Notes under the pieces: model-generated
What the model saw: the letters and a program-made list of their open reading frames with translations, nothing else
What the model was told of the DNA's origin: nothing
Databases searched by the model: none
Source of the DNA: Homarus americanus
Lineage: Eukaryota; Arthropoda; Malacostraca; Decapoda; Nephropidae
Length of the DNA: 64,000 nt
Assembly (NCBI RefSeq): GCF_018991925.1
Contig: NW_024753828.1
Coordinates: 5,670,339 to 5,734,338, forward strand
Direction of reading: 5' to 3'
Translations under genes and position numbers: made by a program
Shown here: positions 24,641 through 36,195 of the stretch, one piece after another
How positions within the stretch are numbered: the first letter of the stretch is position 1
Layout: every line of letters begins with the position of its first letter

Positions 24641-25230
24641 ACCAAGCCTAGTAAACAAAGTGAAAATTATCTCTAGGCGAACCTAATTGTAGTCTAGTTT
24701 AGTGGAACCTAACATAGTTTTAGTCAAGTTAAATCTCACCAAACCCTAACCTATCCTAACCTGACCAAATCTATCTGACATAATTTATGGTAACCTGACC
24801 TAATCCTAATTGAACCAAGCCTAACTTATCCTAGGTTAATCAAGCTTTAACCTATGCTAACCGAGCTTAATCTAATTCTAATCTCGCCTAACGGAGTCCT
24901 AACCTGTCCTAGCCTAAATCCTAAACTATCCTAATTTAACCTAATTTAATCCTGACTTAACCCTAACCTAACCTAAATTATTCGTAACTATTTCTAATCT
25001 AACAACCTAAGTTAACCTAACCTAAACATAACTTGCAATAACCTTAATATATAATAAAAAATATTAACTTATCTTGACCTAACCTAAATAAATCTAATAT
25101 AACTTTATGTAATTTTACTTTTAATGAAACTTGACTTTAACTTAAACCTGAACTCTCTAGAACCAACCCTAACTTAAATCTAAACTTTAAACCTACTTAA
25201 TCTAATCTAACTAGCTTAACCTAATTTAAA
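24640..25230. repeat. Degenerate CCTAA/AACCT-rich tract, about 590 bp
   Basis: The tract is dominated by CCTAACCTA, CCTAATTTAACC, AACCTAAAT and related words with no long perfect run. It is the longest such tract in the window. Others lie at 13,980-14,310, about 16,050-16,170, 31,685-31,760, 53,410-53,430 and 55,610-55,660. Confidence 0.65.
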
Positions 25231-25660
25231 CCCAACAGCTTAGCAAATGTAAGGGACAACAGCGGACAGAGATTGAGAGAGAGATAAAGTAATTGGAAAG
25301 TGAAACAAAGAGAGAGAAAGCCAGCAAGGCCACAGGAGACGGTCACCAGGTAGGCGTTCCGGACACTCATTTCCGGCCGTTCACTGTCCAGCCGAGTGAC
25401 CACTACGCCCGAGGTAGGAGGAGGAGGAGTTACAGACAGAAAGACACGTGTAAACAGACAGACACACAAAGGACGGTAAGGGAGGGGGGGCAAAGGCAAA
25501 TATAATTATTATATATGGCAGAGATGAATTAAGAGGTTGGTAAGGGGTAAGAGAGAGAGAGGACAGACCGAGATGAGAGAGCGAGAGATAGAGAGAATAG
25601 AAAGTACTGAAATGGACAAAGTGAAACAAAGGGAATGGAGAAAGACTAAAGTGAGATAGT
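25231..25660. repeat. Purine-rich GAGA tract
   Basis: GAGAGAGA and AAAGAGAG words recur from about 25,268 to 25,320 and from 25,548 to 25,600, separated by mixed sequence with a G-run at 25,485. Minus-strand Leu/Ser-rich ORFs here are compositional artefacts. Confidence 0.55.
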
Positions 25661-25782
25661 TTCTTTAATTTGTCACAGGGTGAGGTTTTGTTCAGCGGGA
25701 AGTCATCTGTTCACTTGAATTTTGTCCTGGTTAAAGGGATGAATGTATGAGTGTGGAAGGATTTTTAGGCTATTACTCTTAT

Positions 25783-25905
25783 TATTATTATTATTAGTAG
25801 TAGTAGTAGTAGTATAGCAGCAATAGAAGTAGTAGTAGTAGTACAGTAGTAATAGTATAGCAGCAATAGAAGTAGTACAGTAGTAGTAGCAGTACTCAAT
25901 AGTTC
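25783..25905. repeat. TTA/TAG trinucleotide tract with an internal duplication
   Basis: (TTA)n passes into (TAG)n. The segment AGTATAGCAGCAATAGAAGTAGTA appears twice, about 43 bp apart. Confidence 0.8.
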
Positions 25906-26004
25906 AGATACTCAGGGTTCAAGATCTGAATGACTTACATGCTGCTTCCCGGTAGCAGTGAATTGTGAGAGAGCCCGAGTGACTCGCGAGTCACTTACAG
26001 GTAA

Positions 26005-26275
26005 CTGCCAAAATGGAGTTGAAATTACACGGAGACTACCGCAAATCGATGAAACTTTGTTTTACCAGTTACGAAGAAAACTGACTTACGAATCTTGAGA
26101 CGACTAAAGGATGGCGTCGGATTTGAGCAGAGACTATGGAAGCAAAGTGAGTTTTCTTATCTTGTTAGAGGTTGAAATAATGAACGTATGAAGTCTCATC
26201 TATGATGCAAAGATGGCGTCAAAATTAAGCAAAGATTGTACGGTAATCAGCTGCATTTTCTAATTCCTATTATTT
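26005..26275. repeat. Three diverged about 100-bp tandem units carrying ATGG(C/A)GT
   Basis: Units starting near 26,010, 26,110 and 26,212 share (A/G)ATGGCGTC-rRAATTrAGCArAGAYT-type sequence, followed by a T-rich stretch with TTTTAC/TTTTCTTAT/TTTTCTAAT. They lie about 1 kb upstream of the proposed first exon of the large gene. Confidence 0.5.
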
Positions 26276-26539
26276 AGAGTTTAGAGGATAAAGAAAGGTC
26301 ACGTAGGGATCTTTCAAATTCCTTCATGCCAAGCGTCACGTCGTACCATCGCCTTAAGAAAACTAGTTAACAGAATTTGTATGAACTCAAGGCTAAGAAC
26401 AGCCTCGGGCGACAACAACCATCGCTGCCGCCATATGTGGCGACCTTCCCAAGTAAACAACTTCCTTTCTTTAACAAAAGATGAATTTCCCCGCGTCACG
26501 GACAACCTTGAGAAGCCTTGGGTGTGTCCGCTCGAATTC

Positions 26540-27188
26540 CCGCATCATTATATAAACATGGCGTCGCCCGCTGATCTACTGGACGGGCCCACTCGTTAGA
26601 CTTTCCCTCTCAGGCGAGCCAGGGTCGATGGCCGCCGCTTGCCTGCCTCTTCATCGACTCTTAAAATTTCGCTTTCTTTACCGTTTGGACCATAATATAC
26701 CCTCACTATACACGGGCATAAAAAATTCTGGAAGATTTTAGTCCGTAACTTTCACATGCCCAGCCATATTGCCCTCGAGCGGCGGCCGGGCCATGTTATT
26801 TCCCTCCTACCATACGGACTTTCACCAATCGGAGTCGTCGGGACGGGTTTGAATCTAAACCACTTTCTCTTGGTTGATGGCGTAGCTGGTTGTGAAAGAT
26901 GTCTGTGCCGGCATGTTGAGGGAGTGGGAGGGAGGGAGCAAAGGATTGGGAGGAGTTAGTGTGGAGGGTTTCTCTTGGGTGAGGATCCCGCGTTGGGGAA
27001 TTTAGAAGCCGACGAGACTCGGCGCGGGAAGGAGTGTCGGAACCCGCCTCTGTTGTCTATAGCCCACGTGAGCCAGCAAGATTCTGGAGTGTAACAGACG
27101 CTTCTACCAAGATAAACGAGTTGTGTTGGAAGTGTACCATGTGCTAGATCATTCGTGCTTCACCAAGATTAAAATAAATACGTTAACA
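26540..27188 (+). promoter_or_regulatory. Candidate promoter / 5' UTR region of the large secreted-protein gene
   Basis: This is the GC- and CpG-richest patch around (for example 26,760-26,840 and 26,980-27,060), directly before the proposed first coding exon. A TATA-like TATATAAAC lies at about 26,549. A CACGTG E-box is at about 27,064. A TCATTC word matching the arthropod initiator TCA(G/T)T(C/T) lies at 27,149-27,154, which would give a 38-nt 5' UTR. Which of these is used cannot be told from sequence. Confidence 0.35.
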
Positions 27189-27196
27189 ATGAACGT
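27189..27196 (+). CDS. Proposed 8-nt first coding exon of the large secreted protein
   Basis: ATG AAC GT is followed at once by a strong donor, GTGAGT (27,197-27,202). The upstream context TTAACAATG suits an arthropod start. Spliced to the acceptor TTTTTCAG at 47,125, phase 2 closes exactly: AAC GT|G TTG TTG gives MNVLLVAAVISGCWA|Q. That is a textbook signal peptide with a short n-region, a hydrophobic core and Ala at -1 and Cys at -3. The implied intron is 19,929 bp. Support comes from phase, donor strength, signal-peptide completion and position in the GC-rich patch. A weaker rival (ATGAA|GTAATA near 31,874) would also give a signal peptide. Confidence 0.55.
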
Positions 27197-27299
27197 GTGA
27201 GTATATGCAGTTTATTATAAAGTATTATAAATGTAAATTAACCATGCGAGATAAGACTACAAGACTTACCTGCTGACCTACAGCGACCTTGACTCAAGG

Positions 27300-28530
27300 A
27301 CTCAAATTTTTGACGTCTTGAAATTCAGACATCCATTACAGAATTTGACATGAACCCTTGGAATTTGGGCGGAGTTTCTACATTAATCTCCGTGACTAAA
27401 CAGTGACAACTAGACCCCTCCCGCTTCTAGCTACTAGTCACTAGACCAATGAAAGATTGTCATGGGCAAACAACTGACCCATCGGCCTGACACAAACAGA
27501 TCATCATTTGACGACGTCTCTCGCTGTACCATCACATAGCCTTGTAGGGTCAACAACGAAAATGGAGGTCCTGAAACACATGATAGTTTTGTTTTGACAG
27601 CGAACATGATGTGGCCACAGTAGTTAGGTGTTTATTTTTACGGTCGTTCTTTCACCTCTCGCAACCGGCCCCCGTGTCTGGGGGTTGCTAGGGAACTGAC
27701 GGAAGTGGGCGAAGTTTAGTCGATAATTAAAAAGATTTTGTTGACTTCCCCAAATTTAGACAGATCCCCAGAATTTAGAATTTAAACTTCTTAAATTTAG
27801 ACAGCAACTGAATTTAGACATGAACCCTCAAAATTTAGACAAAGCCCCAGAATTTAGGTAAACAAAATAATAGACAACAACAAAATCTAGAGAAACATAG
27901 TATTTAGAAAAGTCCTACAGTTCAGACGCAATATTTAGATCAAACTACAGAATTTAGACATATTCCCAAAATTTAGACAAAGGCCCAGTATTTAGACATG
28001 AACCCCTAGAATTAAGACATAACCTTAAGAATTTATAAATTTTCTCTGAGTTTAGACGTACATCCAAAGAAATAAAGACATTACCCAAATTTTAGGCACA
28101 CTTCCAGAATTTAGACACAAGTTCCAAGAGTTTTAGAAAAAATCCGAAAATTTAGACATTGTCCTCCAAATTTAATCTAACCCCCAAAATTAGACAAGTC
28201 TTCAAAACTAAGATGCAAATGTCTAGAATTTAAACACAAACCTCTAGAATTTAGACACGAGCTCCTATAATTTAGATGTGTGCCTCTAGAATTTAGCAGC
28301 TCGACTCTAAATACTAGGGACTTGGAATTACACTTCAATCTTAGGAATTTAGATACGACCCATAACTAGAATTTAGACAACCTATCCCTAGAATTTCAAC
28401 CCGAATCTTCAGAATTTAGACACGAGCTTCAATTTAAACACGAATCCTTGGAATTTAGATACAAACCACTTAAATTTAGACGAGTCCCTTAGAATTTACT
28501 GGAGACTCGATTCCCCAAAATTTAGACACG
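27300..28530. repeat. Degenerate array built on AATTTAGACA, about 1.2 kb
   Basis: The word AATTTAGACA and close variants (AATTCAGACA, TATTTAGACA, AATTTAGATG) recur at roughly 15-25-bp spacing, separated by A/C-rich spacers such as CGAACCCCTAG. Density is highest from about 27,740 to 28,530, with about 35-40 recognisable cores. Spacing and spacer sequence vary, so it is not a clean satellite. It starts about 100 bp inside the proposed first intron. Confidence 0.75.
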
Positions 28531-28552
28531 AGTACACTGCACACCTGGTTAA

Positions 28553-28620
28553 TTACACACACGCACACACATACACACACACACACACATATACATACAT
28601 ACATACATACATACATACAT

Positions 28621-28652
<32 letters not shown>
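28553..28652. repeat. (CA)n and (CATA)n microsatellite
   Basis: ACAC runs flank about eleven CATA units at 28,592-28,637. Confidence 0.95.
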
Positions 28653-28654
<2 letters not shown>

Positions 28655-29621
28655 TGGTTGGTAAGATGTGTCGGGGGGAAACTGACCCGTCACGTCAACT
28701 CGCGAGACCACAAACGTCATAACAGCTCTCTTGAGTACAATAACCGACGCGCTGGACTACGTATTCTTAAACCTTCGTACATCAACTTGAAGCGTTGAGT
28801 TTTTTTCTTGAATAACATTATTAATATGTACGGGTTCAGTACAGATGGCGCCTGGATTTTTATTTTATTTTATTTATTTTTTGTTTAATGTGGTGTTGAG
28901 CGTCATGAGCTGGGGTGATTATAAAACGTAGTATATATTTTTTTCAAAAGCTGGTCATATAATTAGTTGTATTTGGTACTATAATTACTAAAAGTATCAT
29001 GATTATTTTTGAGTGTTGTAGGAAAACATTAATAAATAAACCAAGCAATAAAATTAGACAGGTAAGGTACACACATGGGCTGGGGGCGCCGCACCAGGCT
29101 GAGTTGGTCAGCGCCGTCTACCACAACCAACAAATGGCCGCCGTAATTTTCAACTTGAGGATCATTAATATGAAACTCGAGGAGCCTTTATGACCAGCGT
29201 CTTCAACTACTGCTTTCACGCCAGCGAGTGCCAGTCGTCTTATCATGCTCCTTGTCATCGCCTGATTTTATGTTTGAAAGTGGTTGTGATAGTGGTAGTA
29301 ATTTCAATTTGTACTGCTATCAAAAACAATTTATCCATTAAACGTGATCTAACTCATCTTTGTTAAACTTAATTAAGACTAAAACAACTTGGTCTCGTAC
29401 CCCAGTTTTTACTTCAACTGTAATTTTTTTTAAGACCGGAAAATCCAGTTATTGGGGCAATATCAGTAAGCACACCGGTTTTCTAGTGACCAGTGGTGGC
29501 CATATTTAGAGATCACTTTCAACGTCCAGTGATACGGATTTAGTGATTAAACTTTTTAATACACAGGTATTAGATCAAAAGCATATATTAGTATTTAAAT
29601 GAATGTGAAATACTTATAATT
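28653..29621. other. Intronic stretch without recognisable features
   Basis: Only short random ORFs and T-rich patches (28,800 and 28,860) were seen. Confidence 0.35.
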
Positions 29622-29867
29622 TACTGGAACGTGTGTCTTAGTTCTTATACGTGTACGGGGAATATGACGTAATAATCCTGGACGACGAAGTGTAAAATCT
29701 AGATACAGTATTTTTATCCTAATGACGTCACACGCTATTCGACCAGTCGAATAGCGTGTGACGTCATTTGGATAAAAATACTGTATCTAGATTTTACACT
29801 TCGTCGTCCAGGATTATTACGTCATATTCCCCGTACACGTATAAGAACTAAGACACACGTTCCAGTA
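29622..29867. repeat. Near-perfect 122-bp-arm palindrome with a 2-nt spacer
   Basis: The left arm at 29,622-29,743 and right arm at 29,746-29,867 are reverse complements with a single mismatch in 122 positions (T in CCTAATGACG against A in the partner). The spacer is CA. The arms start TACTGGAACG and end CGTTCCAGTA, so the element could be read as CTGG...CCAG flanked by TA, like a fold-back MITE. It lies inside the proposed 19.9-kb intron and its transcript would fold into a 122-bp hairpin. Confidence 0.95.
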
Positions 29868-31375
29868 GAGTATGATAAAAATCCACAGCAGTTGTACAAT
29901 TTCGGGAATAAACATACAAATTTATCCTGGTGGTCGTAGTTCCTGGAGAAAGTTGACCTGCTGGGTAAAATGACGTCATAAAGTGTACTGAGCTACACCC
30001 AAGGGACAGAATATTTATGTACTGTGCATAATAACCCAGGTGTTGACGCCCCCAACCCCCCACCCCCCCCAAAAAAAAAATAATAAAATCATGTACAATA
30101 TCTTAAACCTGTTATCTTACTCTTAGCATAAGTTGATGGGGTTTGAAAAAAAGTTGACTTTACTTATGGCTTATAATCCGCGGTATCAGCTTATAGAACA
30201 AGTTAATTTACCGAGAAAGCTGCTAGCTCAGACGCCGGGGGGTTACAAGCCTAGCCTGAGAAAGTAGGCCTACAGAAGACGTGTAGGTATTCTTAGAGGC
30301 ACACCTGACTCGCTGTCATTTCTTGACTAACCGGGACATGCACTTGCGGTACTAGTATATGTATGTATAATAGAGTTCCGTCTAAATTTACACGAACCGG
30401 TTTGATGGCAGACTAGTTTCACCTTATTACTGACAGTGTTTCAAACTAGTTTATTTACAGAGCGGAGAGATTACATATATACTAACAGTTGTTTTGGTTT
30501 TCTTAATAGTAATTGGTTTTATTGAGTTTTTATATAGGATACTCCTGCTAGGGTTAGAGCACTGTTCGACAGTAGATAATAGGTAATTGTAGTATTGAAT
30601 TTAAGAAATATATTCTTTCATAATATAACTCAATAAGTGATGATAACCTCTCACATACAACGTTTTCCATTTATTGAACAGAGAAAGCAAAGTGTATTGT
30701 GGTCGTATATAGCCGAGCAAAGAACTTTGTCTGGTTGGTCAATCTAAAAATAACACTGGCCATGACTCACCTAAGTGTACCTCACCCAGCTTTAATATTC
30801 GCAACTTTGCCAGGGTAATTTCTATGGTCGTGAATATTTCTGAAAATATTTAGTATCGATGATCAAACAAGACTTAGAGCGAAGCCGTTTTTGCTTATTT
30901 TTGTCTTATGTCTAATGATAATGTATTTATTCATTTCAAGAGTGATTAAAGGAAATACTATTGTTATATCAGGATTAAAAAAAAAAAAGTCATATGTTAC
31001 CGTACTTTATTCATCGTTCTTGAAAACAAAATTGATAGTACCCTTTAAAAGTAAACACTAAGCATACTTACTTGTTATAACTGGAAGTGGGGGAATTTAG
31101 GACGTTTTAGGTGAAGGCGGGAAGCGCTCACTGATGACAGCCAATCTTCACTTTCCTTTTCGTAAATGTCAACGGCGAGAACGCGGAAGTAGTGAGAGAT
31201 ACCAACGGCCGCGTTCTGCTCTCTGCTGGGGAATGTATTTATTTTATTGTTGCGTTCTTCCTTCTGTTTATCCATCGATAAATAGACCAAATTTAAGTGC
31301 TTTTCTAATTAAATGGGCTGGAACAAGCACCATCACCCCGTGAGAATGTGTTCAGTTGCGTTGTCTGCACACACA
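29868..31375. other. Intronic stretch without recognisable features
   Basis: No gene was seen. A C-run followed by an A-run is present at 30,060-30,080. Confidence 0.35.
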
Positions 31376-31376
31376 C

Positions 31377-31431
<55 letters not shown>

Positions 31432-31462
31432 TAACAATAATGAAATATTAATAATAATAATA
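31376..31462. repeat. (AAT)n microsatellite
   Basis: About 17 AAT units, an interruption, then a further short AAT patch. Confidence 0.95.
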
Positions 31463-33950
31463 CGCGGTAGAACAATTTAATATTAGTTGTCCACTTATCT
31501 TGTAAATTAAGTTTCACTTAAATGACCATGACTGATTACTTAAATTTGTCAGATTACTTATATCTCTTTGCATCAACTTTCTCTTCTCCCTCGTTCACAC
31601 CATTTTTCTTGTTATCTAAGTAAACACAAATTGGTGTATTAAAGGTAAGTATGAATATGGCCTGTAAGCCTTTGTTCTTTTTAAACAGACGACCTAAACT
31701 TAACCTAATGTAACCCAACCTAAACTATCCCAGCTTAGCCAAACGACCTAAGATAGTTTGGGTTGGATAGGATAAGTTATGTTGCTTCTTTTTAACTTAG
31801 AAATGACAAGTAAATAACGTTACGACATCGAAACACGAAGACGATACGAGTGAAATACCATTAAGTAATAAAGCATGAAGTAATAATAATGGTATTTTGG
31901 CTCTTGTTCCGATTCATTAATATTTCAGACGTCATCCTCCATCTGAGAATGTTACGGTTATCGGTGCTGTTTTTAGAATATTGTTGTCTAGGTATTGGCC
32001 ATTTTGCCCTGGGATCGCGTCTCTCTCACTTTCATCCAGTATCGAAAGCGAGACCAAACCTGAGGGCCCCCAGGGAGTGATAATTTCGCCTCGCCAAAGA
32101 AAGTGGTTCTCTGGGCGCCCACAAGCCCCGCCCACCATGATAAAAACTGGACCATCTTGTAGCAAGTCTCAGAGGCATTCTTCTGTGGTCAAGAGCCACT
32201 ACAATAGATAGTTGGATACCTATCACGTATACTTTTTTTAAGAGTTCAATTATCACGTTTAGTTGGGTCTTTGGTCGAAAAGTATACGTTTCAGATTTCC
32301 CACGTATATCTTCTTTATGAAGATAAGTAGTAATCAATTCTAGTTTGTTCCTTGTTGAAGAGTATGACTGACTATCACATGCAGCTTCTTCGTTGGAAAT
32401 ATAGCTGTCGGATGTAGCTTATTCATTGTTTGATAATAACACTTAATCTGCCCTGGTAAAGTAGCTGTAGCAGGTTTTCGTTATTTATAATGAACGGTTA
32501 GATGTCACGTTTAACTTTCTGTGTTACAAAGTGTAGTTGTCATTTGTCGGCTGCTGTGTTTCAAACTTGAGACTCGGGGAAAGTCAATTTAAAAATTTAT
32601 CTTCGTGTTTTAATTAAATTAATTTTTCCACTTATAATTAATTTTTTTCCTTGTCTTAAATTGAGTTGACATCGAAAGTTCTCAGCACAGAGGTTTATAT
32701 TACTTGAAATTGTCGAACGTAAATGAAGATGATGTTCTACGCTACTATCAACCGCAACAATGTAATGGTGACAATATTAGGATTTCATGTGATGATTTTG
32801 TTTGTATATATTATTTTACTTTTTTGTTGATATATTTATGAGAAAATATACATCTTCGGTCTGTCCATCTCCCCCGCTCCTCACATGAATACTAGGATAC
32901 TGTATATATGGAATAAACCAGTGTCTTTTTTTCCCTGCTCCAACTTTCCCCCGGCTGTGGCTTTCATCACCCTAATGTATAAATCCCCGGATCCAAATCG
33001 CAGTGAGTCATGACACGAGAACCTGGGGTGATCTGAGCACAAGGGAGGGCGAGTGACAGCTAGTGGTGCCCGGGTTGGTCAGCTTTCTCCTGGGCGGGTA
33101 CCAAAGCTTGCCCGTCTTTTTTGGGGTCGACTTCTTCGTGTTGTGGTGGCCGCTCCCTGTCCACAATGCTCGAGTTTCCGCCTTGAAAAAGTATAAGCCC
33201 TATCAAGTTTCGCTTTTTATTTGTGGTGAAATTGTAGCTTCCTCCCTTCACCCCGTGCCCATTTTTGTAAGAGAATCTAGCGAACACATGCATGTCTTTG
33301 TTTATTATTTACTATGCTTGTTTACTGAGTTATACAATACTGTTTAACCAGTATGGATTATTATTAATGTTTTTGCCCATCATCAGCGTGGAAGCAATAA
33401 AATATCAAACTAATAAACACTGGCGGGAAATAAGCCTATCATACAGGACAAAGTATTCATTTAAAATATATCGAATATTCTATGGTGCTGGAAGAATACG
33501 AACTTAGCTTTTACTTACGGGTCGATAAACTAATAATAACGAATTCAGAAACATTTTTGAGCAGATAACGCCAGAAATGTGTCGAGTGGTTTATTGAAAT
33601 TTAAGGAGGAAAACAATGATTGAACTTATCTGAATGTCACCCCAAGTAAAGTGAAAAAGGAAAAGAAATAATGATAAGCTGAATTTGGTTGTTTGATTTT
33701 TTTTCATTTGTGCATTGATTTTTTTTTGCTATTTTCATTTGTTTATGTATTTCTTATAGAATTAATATTAAACAGTGTGGTCTACTTATGGGTGACAGAG
33801 AAATAAGAGCTTAAATGAGAGAAAAAAGGAAAAAGAACGGAATAAAGAGAAGTACTTTATAGAAAAAAGAAACGAGAGAGAGAAAGAGAGTAGAATATAT
33901 TAACACTAAGAACAAACACGAAAACTAATCATAATCAGAATTAATCAGAT
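31463..33950. other. Intronic stretch
   Basis: No supported exon. A short AACCT/CCTAA patch lies at 31,685-31,765, where ACCTAAACTATCCCAGC faces its inverse (AGATAGTTTGGGTTGG). Purine-rich GAAAGAGAG sequence lies at 33,810-33,900. Confidence 0.35.
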
Positions 33951-33954
33951 ACTT

Positions 33955-34350
33955 CCCCTCCTTCCTCTCCTACCTCAGCCTCCTTACCTAGTCCTTCCCT
34001 CATCCCCCCGACCATCCATCACCTCCTCCCGCATTTTTCCAATCACTTTACCCCCTCTTCCTCCCTCCCTCCCTCTCTATTTTAGCCACCTCATCCCCCA
34101 CGCTCCCTTCCTTCCATTCCTCCCTCCTTCCCTCTCCCAACCGCCTTCCCACGCTCTCTCTCCTCTTCCGTCCTTTCTTTTCTCACTTTATCCTCCACCC
34201 TTCTTACCTGCCTGCCTGCCCTCTCTTCCCACCTTCCTTCCTTCATCATCACCATCTTCCTACCTCCCCTTCCTCTTCCTTCCCAGCTACCCTCCTACCC
34301 ACACACCACTTACCTACCCTCTCTACCCCCGCCCCCCCACCTTCCTCGCT
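33955..34350. repeat. Polypyrimidine tract, about 390 bp
   Basis: The + strand is almost all C and T in CCTTCC, CCCTCC and TCTTCC words. Such one-sided purine/pyrimidine DNA can adopt triplex (H-DNA) structure; this is inference from composition. Confidence 0.8.
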
Positions 34351-34440
34351 CTCTATGGTTCACTTTCTCCTGTTCTTCACCTCGTTAGTCTGGCGGTGCG
34401 TGTCCAGCTGCTTTCTTGTCTGCCCATGAATACAGTATAT

Positions 34441-34653
34441 GTATTTACTGTGTGTGTGTGTGTGTGTGTGATAGATCAGTATCTTTGCATGCGTTGAAGT
34501 TTCCTCTTTAGGTATGATTCTGCTGACCAATAAGAATATAGAAATAACACTCCTGGCCAATACGAAGACAGAAATGACTCTGCTGGCCAATAAGAATACA
34601 TAACACACCACTGCTTCATGACCATACCTTGAGTACATTTTATATTTCACGCC

Positions 34654-34710
<57 letters not shown>
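34441..34710. repeat. (TG)n, three 30-35-bp tandem copies and (TTA)n
   Basis: (GT)n lies at 34,449-34,470. At about 34,516-34,602 the unit ATGACTCTGCTGGCCAATA followed by AGAATACAGAA repeats three times with substitutions. (TTA)n follows at 34,658-34,708. Confidence 0.8.
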
Positions 34711-34779
34711 ATTTATCATTATTAATACTATTAGTAGTTTATTTTTTCATCCGTTTTTTTTTTTAGGGATTTTAATCAA

Positions 34780-34915
34780 TATACCTCTGCACTCCCTCAC
34801 ACATCACGCCCACACCTACATGCCAACACATTCATGCCCACATACCACCACACCTACACGCCCACACATACCACCACACCTACACACCCACACATACCAC
34901 CACACAGGAGCCAAG
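34780..34915. repeat. CCACACCTACA/CCACACATA tandem repeat
   Basis: A unit of about 30 bp containing CACGCCCACACATACCACCA recurs about four times. Confidence 0.7.
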
Positions 34916-35589
34916 TGCAGGGATAGTGCTATGTATAAGGTACAAAAGATCACTATGTAGCATCCACCTTACGACAGCAAACAAAGAAGGTCCGTTACGA
35001 ATGCACATCCTTGAAACGCTACAAGTGATATATGATCGAGTCAGACTTAAGAGGAACACACCTTAAGGCTATTGAAACAACTCCTATGATTGGTTATTGA
35101 AGCCTCTGAATAATAGCTAGAGGGTGTGAGCTTCATAGTCATTTGAAACGTCGCCTCTAACCAATGGCGAGAACAGCTGACCCCCACGTAACACAGTCAG
35201 CGGTCGCGGCAAACTCACTACTAACCAAACTTTCTCTTGTCCCTAACGCCTCTGTGACCTTTCTTATGACTTTCTCTTTCGCGTCTTGGGTCTTCCTTCT
35301 CTATGTAGTTGTCATGAAGTTCTCTTTCTCTCGCCTTTGTTGTGAGAGACTGAGGGAAAGGGACATAGATAGAAAGGATAGGATGATAAAGAGAGAGGTA
35401 GGTAGATACACAGATAAACAGCTAAGAGGAAAAATAAAACGACAAAGAGATGAATGAGAGACAGACAAACAAGAGATTAAGATGAGTGAGTGGAAGACAG
35501 ACCGACAGTCAGGTAGAGAGAGATGTATGGACAGATAAGAGACTGAGGGAGAGAGATTAGTGTGAGACAGTGACAGACAAAGAGACACG

Positions 35590-35688
35590 ACCTGAATGAA
35601 ACACACACACACACACACACTTTGCCATACTCTCTCTCTCTCTCTCTCTCTCTCTGTACCAGACACACACACAAACATATACAGCACG

Positions 35689-35739
<51 letters not shown>

Positions 35740-35740
35740 A
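35590..35740. repeat. (CA)n / (TC)n / (CA)n compound microsatellite
   Basis: CA repeats at 35,601-35,620, TC repeats at 35,629-35,655 and CA repeats at 35,692-35,734. The Cys-Val and Thr-His ORFs through it are artefacts. Confidence 0.95.
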
Positions 35741-35874
35741 CACTCACCCTCTCTACCACACAGAAAAACACACATGAACATTGCAATACGTAGCCTAGAT
35801 CCGTGTTACACCACATTTCTTCTTCTCCACACTGTCACACGTCGTGGGCCAATCTCACAGAGTTACCTTAGTCC

Positions 35875-36195
35875 CTCTATCTCTCCCTTCCCTCCCTTCT
35901 TTCCCTTCCCTCCCTTCTTTCCCTTCTTTCCTCCCTCCCTCCCTCCCTCCCTCCCTCCCTCGTGACTGTATTGACTGTGTGTGTGTGTGTATTCAACTGT
36001 TTGTTAATTCAATTCGACCCCCAGTTTGAACGGAAAGTCACACAACTTTGAGTACGGTACAGTTAGTGGAGATATGGATGGATGACGTGAACGTAACAAG
36101 ACTGTTTCGAACCAGTGAGTCATCCGTCCGTCCATCCATCCGTCCGTCCGCCCATCCATGCTTCCGTCCGTCCGTCCGCCCATCCATGCTTCCCT
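35875..36195. repeat. CCCT tract and (TCCG/TCCA)n tract
   Basis: CCCTTCCCTCCCTTCTTT units pass into a pure (CCCT)n run to about 35,961. Later, 36,119-36,192 holds TCCGTCCA tetramers with a 36-bp internal duplication (CCGCCCATCCATGCTTCC twice). Confidence 0.9.

Noticed and set aside
26756..26959. 67-residue ORF in the GC-rich patch
   Set aside because: High GC lowers stop frequency. It lies in the presumed promoter/5' UTR and shows no domain.
31874..31885. Alternative first exon ATGAA|GTAATA for the large gene
   Set aside because: It would also give a signal peptide (MKLLVAAV), but the donor lacks the G at +5 and the context is an AT repeat. Kept only as a rival to 27,189.
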